A stretch of DNA of 64,000 bases from JAAXHF01 sp965242605 (GTDB lineage Bacteria; Desulfobacterota; Binatia; Bin18): positions 372,001 to 436,000 of the forward strand of contig CBDESS010000001.1 in NCBI GenBank assembly GCA_965242605.1. The letters run 5' to 3'. Below the pieces are notes generated by a model. It was not told the DNA's origin. It searched no databases and saw only the letters and a list, made by a program, of their open reading frames with translations. Positions 1 through 11,612 of this stretch are shown one piece after another; positions within the stretch are counted from its first letter, which is position 1, and each line of letters opens with the position of its first letter. The position numbers were made by a program, and so were the translations under genes.

Positions 1-577
1 TTCCATGTCTGCTGACCCGTCTTTCCATAGTACAGGATGGTGTCCACCACCTGACCGAATCCCTTGGCGTCGCTATGGGCGCTCGTGCGCTTCCACACAA
101 TGTCGCTCCGAAAGTTCCGATGTCCGAAAATGCCGTCAAGCATCACCTTGAGGTAGTGGCTGGCGGTCGGATCACAGTGGAGATAGAGGGAGCCGGTCGG
201 CTTGAGGACGACCTTCATGGAGACCAGACGCTCAATCATGTAGGAGAGGTAGGCCAAGAGGCGCGGTTGCGTGTGCCGCAGGGCGTGCGTCCAGGCCTGC
301 CAGAATGTCACGACATCATCGGCTATGCCGCATTCGTGCATCAGCACGGGCATGGCGCGCAGGGCACGCTCTCGTTCTTCGTCGAGGGTCCACAGGTCAC
401 AGAAGGCTTCAATCTGGTCTGGCAGGGGGCGGCCGGTTTCGTCGGTGTATCGGTGTAAATGGCGTTGTACTCGCGGTTGGAGTTGAAGGGCGGGTCGAGG
501 TAGATGAGGTCCACACTGCCCAACCGCAGATGATCGCGCATAATGGTCAGGCAGTCGCCGTAATACAGCCGGTTCAT
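1..577 (-). pseudogene. Site-specific DNA methyltransferase, N-terminal part, frameshifted and cut by window edge
   Basis: The first 40 residues (MNRLYYGDCLTIMRDHL, then DPPFNSNREYNAIY) carry the DPPF catalytic motif IV of a beta-class amino-methyltransferase (adenine-N6 or cytosine-N4). The frame then breaks near 450. Reading on in the shifted frame gives a smooth continuation to the window edge, with LPDQIEAFCDLW, GSLYLHCDPTASHY and RSDIVWKRTSAHS, which is typical of this family. The break is an exact 8-bp tandem duplication at 442-457; removing one unit restores the frame perfectly. The C-terminal SAM-binding motif would lie beyond base 1. The gene is therefore inactive, phase-switched, or the victim of an assembly error. 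No restriction partner is visible in the window. Confidence 0.75.
442..457. repeat. 8-bp tandem duplication causing a frameshift
   Basis: The octamer TCGGTGTA occurs twice in direct succession (442-449 and 450-457) inside the methyltransferase gene. An 8-bp insertion shifts the frame by two. Deleting one unit rejoins the two conserved coding parts without any other change. Confidence 0.85.
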
Positions 578-658
578 GTCGCGCCTCCGTAGGAATGGCC
601 TAAGAGGAAGGCGGGCGTCCCGCCCGCGCTCCCAGGTCCAGGAGGGCGGGCGGCGGGG

Positions 659-2089
659 CTATTTGAGCGGGCGGGTGGCAAAGCCTTTCCCGCTGTAGGA
701 CAGCAGGACCCGCTTGCCGTTGACAACGGTTTCGAGCAGGGCTGCGTGGCCCCACAGCTTGTGCAGATATGACAAGCAGCGCTCGGCGTGCTCAAGTTGG
801 AGGTCGCGGCTGTCGTGGTAGTGCTTGAGATAGAGCGTGCGGCCCTGGCTGTAGTCGGCGTCCTCAATTTTGAGAACCGGGACAGTGCCCGTGCCAACGC
901 TTTTGAGCAGGGTCTCTTTGACCTCCCGCCAGCCGTCTGTGTCAGACACATGGGAGATGACCAGGTCGTCGCCGCGCGGCTCGTACTGAAACATGTCCAT
1001 CTCACGCATCAACTCTTCGGTCAAAAAGCGGCGCAGGAACGATATGTCGCGGTCTACTTCCCGGACCTCAAACATCGCTTCCAGGCCGGTTTTTTCCGGC
1101 CGGCCGTACTTGTCGAGCTCTTCGGGCGTGGGGTCGTCGTGGCGGCGTTTGATATCGTCCCACAGCTTGAGGCCGAGGTGATAGGGGTTGATGCCCTGCG
1201 GGTGGGGGCGGACGACCTGGTTGTGGCGGACCAGGAACTCGAGGTAGAGCTCCTGGGGTAGCTCCAGGCTGTTCATGATCTCGCGGTGCCAGAAGCTGGC
1301 CCAGCCCTCGTTCATGATCCTGGTTTCCATCTGGGGAATGAAATACTGGGCCTCTTCGTGGACGATAGTCAGCAGGTCCCTCTCCCATTCGCTGAGGGAC
1401 GGGTTGTGGTCACGGATGAACAGGAGGATGTCTTCTTCTGGTGAGAGCGGGACTTTGTGCAGATCGGGCTGGGTGTAGGGCTGGGGTTTATGAATGGCGT
1501 GGAACTGATCTTCTTTTGGCTGGGCGTCTTCAAGGGCGCGCCGGCGTTCCTCTTCGGGTGCCAGCTTTTTGATAGCCAGGTTGCGCCGACACTGCATGGA
1601 CAGGGCGTGGGCGGTGTCGAGAATCGCCTCAACCTTCTCTACCCCGATGGATGGGTCTTCGATATACGCCCGGACCCGCTCGGCGTGGATTTTGCAGCGG
1701 TTGATAGTGGAGGCCGACCCGGTCTGACGGAAGGTGAAGTTGTTTTTGAAGAAGTCGTTGTGGCCGTAGACATGGGCAACCGTCAGGAGCTGGAGACACA
1801 GGGAGTTGTCCCGCATCAAGTAGGCGATGGCCGGGCTGGAGTTGATGACCATCTCGTAGGGCAGGCCGGACACCCCGTAGTCATACATGGTCTTCAGCTT
1901 CTCGTAGCTTTTGCCAAATGACCAGTGCGGGTAGTGCGACGGCATTCCGTGATAGGCCATGTAGCCCAGCATCTGGAAATGGTCGCACACCTCGAACTCC
2001 TGCGGATAGCAGGACAGCCCGAAGGCCCTGGCCTTGTCTCGTATCTTTTCGTCCCAGCCCTCAAGCTCGCGTACATCCCAGTCTGTCAT
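659..2089 (-). CDS. SpoVR family protein (YcgB-like)
   Basis: This 476-residue protein matches the SpoVR/YcgB family over its length, with the family stretches YPQEFEVCDHFQML, GMPSHYPHWSFGKSY, GLPYEMVINSSPAIAYLM and VAHVYGHNDFFKNN. The family is linked to spore cortex formation in Bacillus and to stationary-phase or nitrogen stress in enterobacteria; its biochemical activity is not settled. It is the third gene of a minus-strand run after prkA and the DUF444 gene, with a 33-bp gap to the latter. This three-gene order is widely conserved, so a shared role in stress signalling is likely. No signal peptide is seen, so the protein is probably cytoplasmic. Confidence 0.92.
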   Translation of the reverse strand: MTDWDVRELEGWDEKIRDKARAFGLSCYPQEFEVCDHFQMLGYMAYHGMPSHYPHWSFGKSYEKLKTMYDYGVSGLPYEMVINSSPAIAYLMRDNSLCLQLLTVAHVYGHNDFFKNNFTFRQTGSASTINRCKIHAERVRAYIEDPSIGVEKVEAILDTAHALSMQCRRNLAIKKLAPEEERRRALEDAQPKEDQFHAIHKPQPYTQPDLHKVPLSPEEDILLFIRDHNPSLSEWERDLLTIVHEEAQYFIPQMETRIMNEGWASFWHREIMNSLELPQELYLEFLVRHNQVVRPHPQGINPYHLGLKLWDDIKRRHDDPTPEELDKYGRPEKTGLEAMFEVREVDRDISFLRRFLTEELMREMDMFQYEPRGDDLVISHVSDTDGWREVKETLLKSVGTGTVPVLKIEDADYSQGRTLYLKHYHDSRDLQLEHAERCLSYLHKLWGHAALLETVVNGKRVLLSYSGKGFATRPLK

Positions 2090-2122
2090 GGCTTGGCTCC
2101 GGTCGGCGGTCGGTCTCGCCCT

Positions 2123-3352
2123 TTATTCGGCTGCTCGCTCTGCGGCCGACCGGGCGCTGGCCTGTGTCCGCTCGCCCTCTTCCTTTGACAGAAAAGCCCG
2201 GAAACTCGGCCAGATGTCTTCTTTGCGCTCAATGAGGACGGTCTGGTAGTTGTCGGCTTTGAGACGGCGGAAGATGGTGAGCATTGAGCTTTCGTAGTAG
2301 CGCGAGCCCAGGGGTTTGATCTCCCCGTAGCCAAACAGGTTGCACAGCTCGCACAGCTGCTGGGCGGCTCTGAGCGTGGCCGGATTGTCGGACTCGAAAT
2401 TGTCGCCGTCGGAGCAGTGAAAGGCGTAGACATTCCACAGGCTGGGGTGATAGCGCTCCTGGATGATCTCGATGGCCTTCGTATAGCCCGAAGAAATAAA
2501 CGTTCCGCCCGACTCGCCTTTGTAGAAGAACTCGTCTTCGGTGACCTCGCGGCCCTCGGTATGGTGAGCCACAAAGGCGAGTTCGACCTTGTCGTACCTG
2601 GTGCTCACGAACTGGTAGAGCAGAAAAAAGAAGCTGCGGGCCAGATACTTCTTCATCGTGTCCATGGACCCTGAGGTATCCATGATGCACACCACCGCCG
2701 CGTTCGAGTCGGGGCGGACATCCTCAACGAGGTGACGGTAGGTCAGGTCGTCGGTGTGAAACGGAAAGCGCTGTTCGGGGTCCCAGTCGGTCTTGCCGTC
2801 GCGCCGCATCACCGCCACCTTGCGCCGAATGCGGGCCATGGCCGTCCGGCGCTTATCGAGCCGCACCCGCACCCCCATCTTGCGGAAGCCCTTACGTTTG
2901 CTGACCCGCTCGGACGGGATTTCCCGCAGGGTTTTGCGTTCGAGGTCGGGCAGTTCAAGGTCTTCAAACATGATGTCGATCAGTTCTTCAAGCGTGACGT
3001 CGGTCTCGTAATAATCGACCCCAGCCCGGTCCCCGGCCTGGCCTTCACCCGGCCCCTGGCCCTCACCGTTCGCCTTGCCGACCACTTGGCCGGGTTGAGA
3101 GTTGCCGTCACCCTGTCCGACACCGGGTGTGTTTTCGCCGTAGATGAAGCGATACTCTTTCATCCCCCGAATCGGGACTTTGACGATCTTGTCCTTGTTT
3201 CTACCGATGATGGACTCCTCGGCGATCAGGTCGGCGATATTCTCCCGGACCGCCTCACGGACCTTCTGACGGTGACGCTGGCGGTCTGTTGCGCTCCGGT
3301 CGGACCGCAGGGAGTCGGAGGATGAGTAGGGACGAAAGATGGTGTCTGACAT
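2123..3352 (-). CDS. yeaH: DUF444 family protein (YeaH-like), VWA-type
   Basis: The 409-residue product fits the YeaH/YhbH (DUF444) family. The N-terminal part is basic and likely disordered, with a Gly/Gln-rich linker around residues 75-110. The C-terminal half contains a von Willebrand A-type fold with a MIDAS-like motif (MDTSGSMDTMKK). The partner PrkA kinase is encoded 31 bp upstream and SpoVR downstream, the standard arrangement of this module. The family is thought to act with PrkA in adaptation to starvation; the molecular role is unknown. The assignment comes from family resemblance and gene order. Confidence 0.9.
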   Translation of the reverse strand: MSDTIFRPYSSSDSLRSDRSATDRQRHRQKVREAVRENIADLIAEESIIGRNKDKIVKVPIRGMKEYRFIYGENTPGVGQGDGNSQPGQVVGKANGEGQGPGEGQAGDRAGVDYYETDVTLEELIDIMFEDLELPDLERKTLREIPSERVSKRKGFRKMGVRVRLDKRRTAMARIRRKVAVMRRDGKTDWDPEQRFPFHTDDLTYRHLVEDVRPDSNAAVVCIMDTSGSMDTMKKYLARSFFFLLYQFVSTRYDKVELAFVAHHTEGREVTEDEFFYKGESGGTFISSGYTKAIEIIQERYHPSLWNVYAFHCSDGDNFESDNPATLRAAQQLCELCNLFGYGEIKPLGSRYYESSMLTIFRRLKADNYQTVLIERKEDIWPSFRAFLSKEEGERTQASARSAAERAAE

Positions 3353-3383
3353 GGTGTTCCACCCCCGGCCGCGGCGGGCGGCT

Positions 3384-5330
3384 CTAGTCCTTCCATAAAT
3401 GGTTCGCCGCGTACTTCAGCACAATATCAACGCTGTCCTCGGGGTAGCCGAGTTCAATCAGCCGTTGGACCATAGCGTGGTGCTTGTGTTGCTGCTCCTG
3501 GTCCCGGGTCCGGGCCTTGGTAATGACCCGGCTGATATCCCGGACCGAGCCCATCAGCTTTTTCTCGATCGCGTCCTTGAGCGGCTCATAACTTTCGTAA
3601 GTCACCCGGTCGCCGCGCCGTGACGAGGCCCAGAGATAGGCGATCACCTCCTGCCGAAAGCCGTCCGCGGCCGAGCCGATGATGGCGATCTGCTCTTCTA
3701 TGGACTTCAGAAAGCCCTCGTCTGGAAGCAGTTCTTCTCTGGTGTTGCGATCCATGACCTTGGTCTGGTTCACATACGCCTCGGCATGATCGAGGTAGTT
3801 CTGGAAGAGCGTTTCGGCCTGCTCCTGATAGGAGTAGACAAACGCCTTGGTGATCTCCTTCTCAAGCAGATCGAGATACTCCTTGTGAATCACGTCCTGC
3901 AGGAATTCGAGATACTGTTTGCGGGTATCGTCCGGGGCGTCCATCGCCTTGACCATGCGGATCAGGGCTTCACGGACGCTGATCGGATTGATCGACGAGC
4001 CCCCTTCGGACAGCGCGTTGTCGAGCGCCTTCATGATGAAACGGGTCGAGATTCCGAACATGCCCTCGCGCTTGGCATCCTCGCGCAATTCCGTGACCGT
4101 GATTCTCTTGGTCCGCCCCTTCTCCACCACTTCTTCCCCGTTATACAGGTGCAGCTTGGTCATCAGATCGCACTTCGCCGACGGTTCGAGACGCGAGAGA
4201 ATGGCGAACATGGCCGCCACTTCCAGGGTATGCGGCGCGACGCTGGCCCGAAAGTCCGAGTTGTGCAGCATTTTCTGGTAGATCTTGACCTCTTCGGACA
4301 GACGCAGATTGTAGGGAACCTTGACCATCACGATCCGATCCAGGATCGCCTCGTTGGTATGATCAGCCTTGAACTTCTGCCACTCGGCCTCGTTGGAGTG
4401 GGCGACAATGACCGTGTCCACATACACGGTGCCGTGACGGCCCGGCGCAGGAACAAACTTCTCCTGGGTGGCCGTAATCATGGCGTGCAGGTATTCGGTC
4501 TCGTTTTTGAAGACCTCAATGAACTCTACCATGCCCCGGTTGCCGACGTTGAACGCCCCGTTGAGTTCCAGCACGCGCGGGTCGCCCTCGGAGTAGCGGT
4601 CGAGCTTGGAAATGTCCTCCGAGCCGATCAGCACCGAGGTGTCCTGGTTATTCGGGTCAACCGGCGGCACAATACCGATGCCGCGGCGGTTGCGTTTGGA
4701 GAACCCGACCGTGGTCACCGACATCTTCTCATAGGCGTTGTTGAACTCCTCGCGCAGCCGCCACCGGGTGACCGGACACAGGTCACCCTCAATCCGCACA
4801 TCAAGCATTTTTTCAAACTCTTGACGCAGATGCCGGGGGATTAAGAGCAGCGGCTCTTCAAACATCGGAGAGCCCTCAATCGTGTAGATCGGATCAAGGC
4901 TCTCAAGTCCCCGCTGCAATTTTTCGACCAGCGAGCTTTTACCCGCCCCGACCGGTCCCATCAGATACAGGACTTGACGGTTCTCTTCGCCCCGCATGGC
5001 CGCGGACTGAAAGTAACGGGCAATCTCGGCCAGCGTTTCTTCAATGCCGAAGAATTCGTCCTTAAAGAAATTGTAGACTTTCAGGGACTCGTCTTTGAAT
5101 AAACGACGGATGCGAGGATCATCGGTGTCGCTAATATCCGTCGCCCCTTCACGCTGGATCATGTCGTAGATGCGAGCGTGGGCGTGCTTGACGACAGAAG
5201 GGTCTTCTCTGACCTTTTCCAGATAGTCGATAAAGGTCCCGCTCCAGTGTTTGCTCTCGCGGTTCTCACGGTCTTCTCTGATCAGTCGCTCAAACGTATG
5301 CTTGCTGTTCTCATCCATCTCCACCCCCAT
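3384..5330 (-). CDS. prkA: PrkA family serine protein kinase / AAA+ protein
   Basis: This is a 648-residue PrkA/YeaG protein. A Walker A motif, GPVGAGKSSLVEKL, lies at about residues 125-138 in an AAA-type ATPase domain, and the C-terminal part carries the PrkA kinase-like domain. Family members are described as serine kinases and, in Bacillus, as an ATP-dependent protease; which activity applies here cannot be told. It heads the prkA-DUF444-spoVR run. The start is uncertain: GTG at 5336, ATG at 5330 and ATG at 5318 are all in frame, and the only purine-rich stretch (GGGGGTGGAG) abuts the 5318 codon too closely for a normal ribosome site. A TATAAG element about 40-45 bp upstream could be a -10 box, with no clear -35. 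Confidence 0.93.
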   Translation of the reverse strand: MGVEMDENSKHTFERLIREDRENRESKHWSGTFIDYLEKVREDPSVVKHAHARIYDMIQREGATDISDTDDPRIRRLFKDESLKVYNFFKDEFFGIEETLAEIARYFQSAAMRGEENRQVLYLMGPVGAGKSSLVEKLQRGLESLDPIYTIEGSPMFEEPLLLIPRHLRQEFEKMLDVRIEGDLCPVTRWRLREEFNNAYEKMSVTTVGFSKRNRRGIGIVPPVDPNNQDTSVLIGSEDISKLDRYSEGDPRVLELNGAFNVGNRGMVEFIEVFKNETEYLHAMITATQEKFVPAPGRHGTVYVDTVIVAHSNEAEWQKFKADHTNEAILDRIVMVKVPYNLRLSEEVKIYQKMLHNSDFRASVAPHTLEVAAMFAILSRLEPSAKCDLMTKLHLYNGEEVVEKGRTKRITVTELREDAKREGMFGISTRFIMKALDNALSEGGSSINPISVREALIRMVKAMDAPDDTRKQYLEFLQDVIHKEYLDLLEKEITKAFVYSYQEQAETLFQNYLDHAEAYVNQTKVMDRNTREELLPDEGFLKSIEEQIAIIGSAADGFRQEVIAYLWASSRRGDRVTYESYEPLKDAIEKKLMGSVRDISRVITKARTRDQEQQHKHHAMVQRLIELGYPEDSVDIVLKYAANHLWKD

Positions 5331-5483
5331 AAACACCGGTGAATGGTTATGTCCGTTCGTTTCTCGGTGTCTCTCTTATACCACCTAGCATAGCGGGAGA
5401 GGATTACCAGAGCAGGCGAGCGGCCCGGGACGCAGATTTTCTCGCTACGATTGGGCTGACACCAGAAAAGACCCTGGTGAAGA

Positions 5484-5555
5484 TGGTCCCAACGGGACTC
5501 GAACCCGTGCTACCGACGTGAGAGGCCGGCGTCCTAACCGCTAGACGATGGGACC
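5484..5555 (-). tRNA. tRNA-Glu (anticodon CTC)
   Basis: Read on the minus strand, a 7-bp acceptor stem (GGTCCCA with TGGGACC) closes a 72-nt cloverleaf. The anticodon arm CCGGC-CTCTCAC-GTCGG gives anticodon CTC, and the T arm contains GGTTCGAGTCC. CCA is not encoded. It lies 7 bp from tRNA-Gln and downstream of gltX on the same strand. Confidence 0.96.
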
Positions 5556-5561
5556 GAGAAG

Positions 5562-5634
5562 CTGAGGTGGTAGGACTCGAACCTACAATCGCCTGATCCA
5601 GAGTCAGGTGGCTTACCAATTAGCCCACACCTCA
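5562..5634 (-). tRNA. tRNA-Gln (anticodon CTG)
   Basis: The acceptor stem TGAGGTG pairs with CACCTCA. The anticodon arm CCTGA-CTCTGGA-TCAGG gives anticodon CTG, and the T loop GGTTCGAGTCC is intact. Length is 73 nt without CCA. It sits between gltX and tRNA-Glu(CTC) on the same strand, so the three may be co-transcribed. Confidence 0.96.
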
Positions 5635-5668
5635 GTAAACCGGAAAATAAAGAACCGCCGGGCCAAAG

Positions 5669-7087
5669 TCAAGCCGAAACCTGCCCTTTCTCGGCCCCCA
5701 GGGTCATCAGGGCAGTATCCAGACGGGTCAGCGTTTGGTCCTGGCCCAGGGCGACCATCACCTCGAAAATCCCGGGACTGGCCGTCCCGCCGGTCAGCGC
5801 CACCCGCACCGGTTGAGCAATGTTACCCAGCTTGAGACCGAGGTCTTGCATCAGACCGCTGAAAACGAGATGCAGGCCCTGTTCGGTCCAGTCCGGAGCC
5901 AGGCAGAGCCGGCGGCGAACCTGTTCAAGGACAGCTACGCCATCTGGCGTCAGGAATTTCTTGCGCGCCTTTTCCTCAAACGTCACCTTCTCGGTGAGAT
6001 AAAAATGCGCCGCATCGGCCAACTCGCTCAAGGTTTTGGCTCGGGGCTGAAGCGTCTTCAGTATCCGCCCGAGTCGCTCGTCGTCGGGCAAGTCATAGCC
6101 TTTCAGGAAGGGTTTCACCTCTTGGCTGAGTCGGGCTAACGGGCGGGCCTGCTGGTACTGAAAATTGAGCCATTCCAGCTTCTCGGCATTAAACACTCCG
6201 GCCGATTTGCCGACATCGGCAAGACGGAATGTACTGCGCAGTTCAGCCCGCGAGAATACTTCGTTGTCGCCGTGTGACCAGCCTAAGCGAGCAAGAAAAT
6301 TGACCAAAGCGTCGGGCAGATAGCCCATCTCACGGTAGGCCCGCACCGCGGTGGCCCCGTGCCGTTTGCTGAGCCGAACCCGGTCGGGGCCGAGAATCAG
6401 GGGCAGGTGGGCAAAGGCCGGCGGAGCGGCATCCAGGGCTTGAAAAATCAGGACTTGGCGCGGGGTATTGGTCAGATGATCGTCCCCGCGCACGACATGG
6501 CTGATCCGCAGGGCGGCATCGTCACAGACGGAACAGAAGTTATAGGTCGGCAAGCCGTCCGAACGAACCAGGATCAGGTCGTCAAGTTCCTGATTCTGAA
6601 AAACGACCCGGCCCTTGATAATATCATCAACGACCGTCTGCCCTTCTTTGGGGGCCTTAAAGCGGACCGTAAACGGCCGCCGGTCGCCCGGTTGAGGGGG
6701 GGCGGCGCGACACGTCCCGTCGTAAGCCGGCTGGCGGCCCGCGGCCAGGGCGGCTTGGCGTTTGGCCTGTAGGTCTTGTGGCGTGCAGTAGCAGCGGTAG
6801 GCTTTGGCCTGACGCAGCAGGCGATCGCCAGCCTCGTGGTACAAGGCCGTGCGTTGGCTCTGAAAATAGGGGCCTTCATCGCCGTCCAGCCCAAGCCAGT
6901 GTAGCGCGTCCACGATATCGGCCTGAAATTCCGGGGTTGAGCGTTGCCGGTCGGTGTCGTCAATACGCAGCACAAATGTGCCACCGTGTTCTTTGGCGGC
7001 CAGATAGGCAAACAGTGCGGTACGCGCGCCGCCGATATGCAGGTAGCCGGTTGGACTGGGGGCAAAACGTGAACGAACCCTTGTCAT
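5669..7087 (-). CDS. gltX: Glutamate--tRNA ligase
   Basis: The 472-residue protein is a class I glutamyl-tRNA synthetase. The HIGH-type motif is in FAPSPTGYLHIGGARTALF near the N-terminus and the KMSKS-type motif is LSKRHGA in the middle, followed by a helical anticodon-binding domain. It charges tRNA-Glu with glutamate in the cytoplasm. Many bacteria use a non-discriminating form that also charges tRNA-Gln for GatCAB amidation; the sequence alone does not show which type this is. A TTG codon six bases upstream (7093) is an alternative start; ATG at 7087 gives the usual family N-terminus. tRNA-Gln and tRNA-Glu(CTC) follow directly downstream, and another tRNA-Glu lies on the opposite side. 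Confidence 0.97.
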   Translation of the reverse strand: MTRVRSRFAPSPTGYLHIGGARTALFAYLAAKEHGGTFVLRIDDTDRQRSTPEFQADIVDALHWLGLDGDEGPYFQSQRTALYHEAGDRLLRQAKAYRCYCTPQDLQAKRQAALAAGRQPAYDGTCRAAPPQPGDRRPFTVRFKAPKEGQTVVDDIIKGRVVFQNQELDDLILVRSDGLPTYNFCSVCDDAALRISHVVRGDDHLTNTPRQVLIFQALDAAPPAFAHLPLILGPDRVRLSKRHGATAVRAYREMGYLPDALVNFLARLGWSHGDNEVFSRAELRSTFRLADVGKSAGVFNAEKLEWLNFQYQQARPLARLSQEVKPFLKGYDLPDDERLGRILKTLQPRAKTLSELADAAHFYLTEKVTFEEKARKKFLTPDGVAVLEQVRRRLCLAPDWTEQGLHLVFSGLMQDLGLKLGNIAQPVRVALTGGTASPGIFEVMVALGQDQTLTRLDTALMTLGAEKGQVSA

Positions 7088-7195
7088 AGCCAAACGCTAA
7101 CAGGCGGCTGAGGAGCACGTCAACGCCGGCCGACAGGAAACTCACAACAGGGGTTTGAGTTCTGTGGTGTCATCAGCTATGTTCCTGGCCAGACC

Positions 7196-7268
7196 GAGCC
7201 GATAGCTCAGTCGGTAGAGCATCTGCCTTTTAAGCAGAGGGTCCCGGGTTCGAGCCCCGGTCGGCTCA
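7196..7268 (+). tRNA. tRNA-Lys (anticodon TTT)
   Basis: The acceptor stem GAGCCGA pairs with TCGGCTC and is followed by discriminator A. The anticodon arm TCTGC-CTTTTAA-GCAGA gives anticodon TTT. The D arm (TAGCTCAGTCGGTAGAGC) and T arm (GGGTTCGAGCCCC) are canonical. It is 24 bp upstream of tRNA-Glu(TTC). Confidence 0.97.
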
Positions 7269-7292
7269 CACCCTCTATCCGTTCCTCAACAT

Positions 7293-7367
<75 letters not shown>

Positions 7368-7377
7368 TCCCGCCCTG

Positions 7378-7920
7378 TCAGCCCAGCCTTTTGGCCACCT
7401 CGGCCAAGCGCGGCGCACGGCGGTCCTTGTCCGACACAATCGGCTCCGCAACCGGCCAGGTAATACCAATCTCAGGATCGTTCCAGACAATCCCGATTTC
7501 GTCGCTCGGGTCGTGGAAGTCGGTGCATTTATAGACCACCTCGGCGCTCTGGCTGAGCACACAAAAGCCGTGGGCAAAGCCGGGCGGCACATAGGCTTGG
7601 CGGAAATTCTGGGCGGACAGCCGTAGACCGACCCAGTTCCCAAATGTGGCTGAGCGGGGACGGATGTCGACTGCAACGTCAAAAATCTCGCCCTGAATCA
7701 CGCGCACCAGCTTGCCCTGTGGATGCCGCCCTTGAGCGTGCAGGCCACGCAGGGTGTTGTGTCTCGAGCGGGAATGATTCTCCTGGACAAAGACCGCGGG
7801 AATGCCGGCCTCGGCATACTCGCGAGCGTGGTAGGTTTCGAGGAAAAACCCTCGCTCGTCCCGGAAGACCGCGGGTTCAACAACGAGGACCTCGGGCAGA
7901 GCAGTGGAATAGACTTTCAT
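7378..7920 (-). CDS. rfbC: dTDP-4-dehydrorhamnose 3,5-epimerase
   Basis: The 180-residue protein is an RmlC-type cupin. Family markers are VFRDERGFFLETY, QENHSRSRHNTLRGLH (with the catalytic His), GEIFDVAVDIR, and VPPGFAHGFCVLS. It converts dTDP-4-keto-6-deoxyglucose to the rhamnose epimer during dTDP-L-rhamnose synthesis for surface polysaccharide. The start at 7920 (MKVYS) matches the family N-terminus; the frame is open further upstream but without similarity. It stands alone here: the other rml genes are not in the window. Convergent with the two tRNAs and divergent from acnA. Confidence 0.94.
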   Translation of the reverse strand: MKVYSTALPEVLVVEPAVFRDERGFFLETYHAREYAEAGIPAVFVQENHSRSRHNTLRGLHAQGRHPQGKLVRVIQGEIFDVAVDIRPRSATFGNWVGLRLSAQNFRQAYVPPGFAHGFCVLSQSAEVVYKCTDFHDPSDEIGIVWNDPEIGITWPVAEPIVSDKDRRAPRLAEVAKRLG

Positions 7921-8081
7921 CGGGTGTACTTCGCGCGGCTCACCTCCAGGGCCTGATGTACACGAAATCCGGACCGGAGGAAAGACCGCTGGCTTGCCTT
8001 TTGCCCCCCAAGCCGTATACAAAACGTGCCGAGTCGGCCCTGCCACTGTATTCCATCACCGTCCAGAACTAAGGAAGAGCC

Positions 8082-10796
<2,715 letters not shown>

Positions 10797-10833
10797 GGAA
10801 CACCAGGAGCGGGTTATACCCCGCCCCGACGAG

Positions 10834-11406
10834 CTAACCCCTTTTCCGGCTCTGGGGGAAACGCTTATTGTGCTCTTCAATAACCTGGTCAGTCAGATCG
10901 ATATCTTGCTTGCCATATAAGACGACGGTGTTATTGCCCTCCAGAATAACCGTATATGCGCCTTGTTCGCCCAACTCGGCCACAATCTGTTGCAGTTGGG
11001 CCATGATCCGACTGGTCAGCTGCCGATCTCTGATCTTCAGATCTTCTTCGGCATCCTTGTAACGCCGTTCAAAATCTCGCAGGCTCTGACGGTAGTCCTG
11101 TCCCAGCGCGTCACGTTCTTCCTCGCGGAGGACCATGACCTTCTTTTCCAGTTCATCCTTGAGCTTTTCGACGCGCTCCCTCTGCTGCTGCAAATGACGC
11201 TCCGAATTCTCGACCGCCTTCTTGAGTTGATCTTGGGCCTTTTTGCCCGCCTCGCACTCGGACATAGCGCGTACCAGGTCGACATAGCCGATCTTTATGT
11301 GTGCCGGATCGTTTTGGCCCTCTTCCTGGGCCGCCCCTCCGAGCGCGACCAAAAGAAAGGCAAAAGCCAGGATTATTGATGGCAGTACAAAGGACAGCCG
11401 ACGCAT
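10834..11406 (-). CDS. OmpH/Skp family periplasmic chaperone
   Basis: The 190-residue product starts with a clear signal peptide (hydrophobic residues 8-24, cleavage likely after GGAA). The mature part begins IKIGYVDLVRAM, the usual opening of OmpH/Skp proteins, followed by a long charged coiled coil (about residues 55-145) and a conserved end with YTVILEGNNTVVLYG. Skp-type trimers escort unfolded outer-membrane proteins in the periplasm. GAGGAGG six bases before the ATG at 11406 decides the start. It is not next to bamA or lpxD, its usual neighbours. Convergent with acnA. Confidence 0.9.
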   Translation of the reverse strand: MRRLSFVLPSIILAFAFLLVALGGAAQEEGQNDPAHIKIGYVDLVRAMSECEAGKKAQDQLKKAVENSERHLQQQRERVEKLKDELEKKVMVLREEERDALGQDYRQSLRDFERRYKDAEEDLKIRDRQLTSRIMAQLQQIVAELGEQGAYTVILEGNNTVVLYGKQDIDLTDQVIEEHNKRFPQSRKRG

Positions 11407-11612
11407 GATATCCTCCTCCTCACACGAGACTTCTGAACAGCCCCGCAGTATAGCCGCCGGGGCAGGGGCAGACAAGAACAACGCCGTTCTTTTTCATGCG
11501 GCTCGCCCCTCATCAGCCCAGGCGTCAGCCCCGCACATTCCCTGGTCCGCCTCTTGTGCCGTGCTGCGTGGTGTGCTTCAAGTGGGGTTCAGGCCCACGC
11601 GCAAGAACAGAC

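Noticed and set aside
10797..10833. GCGGG/CCCGC stem between acnA and the skp-like gene considered as terminator
   Set aside because: Only five pairs and no T run.
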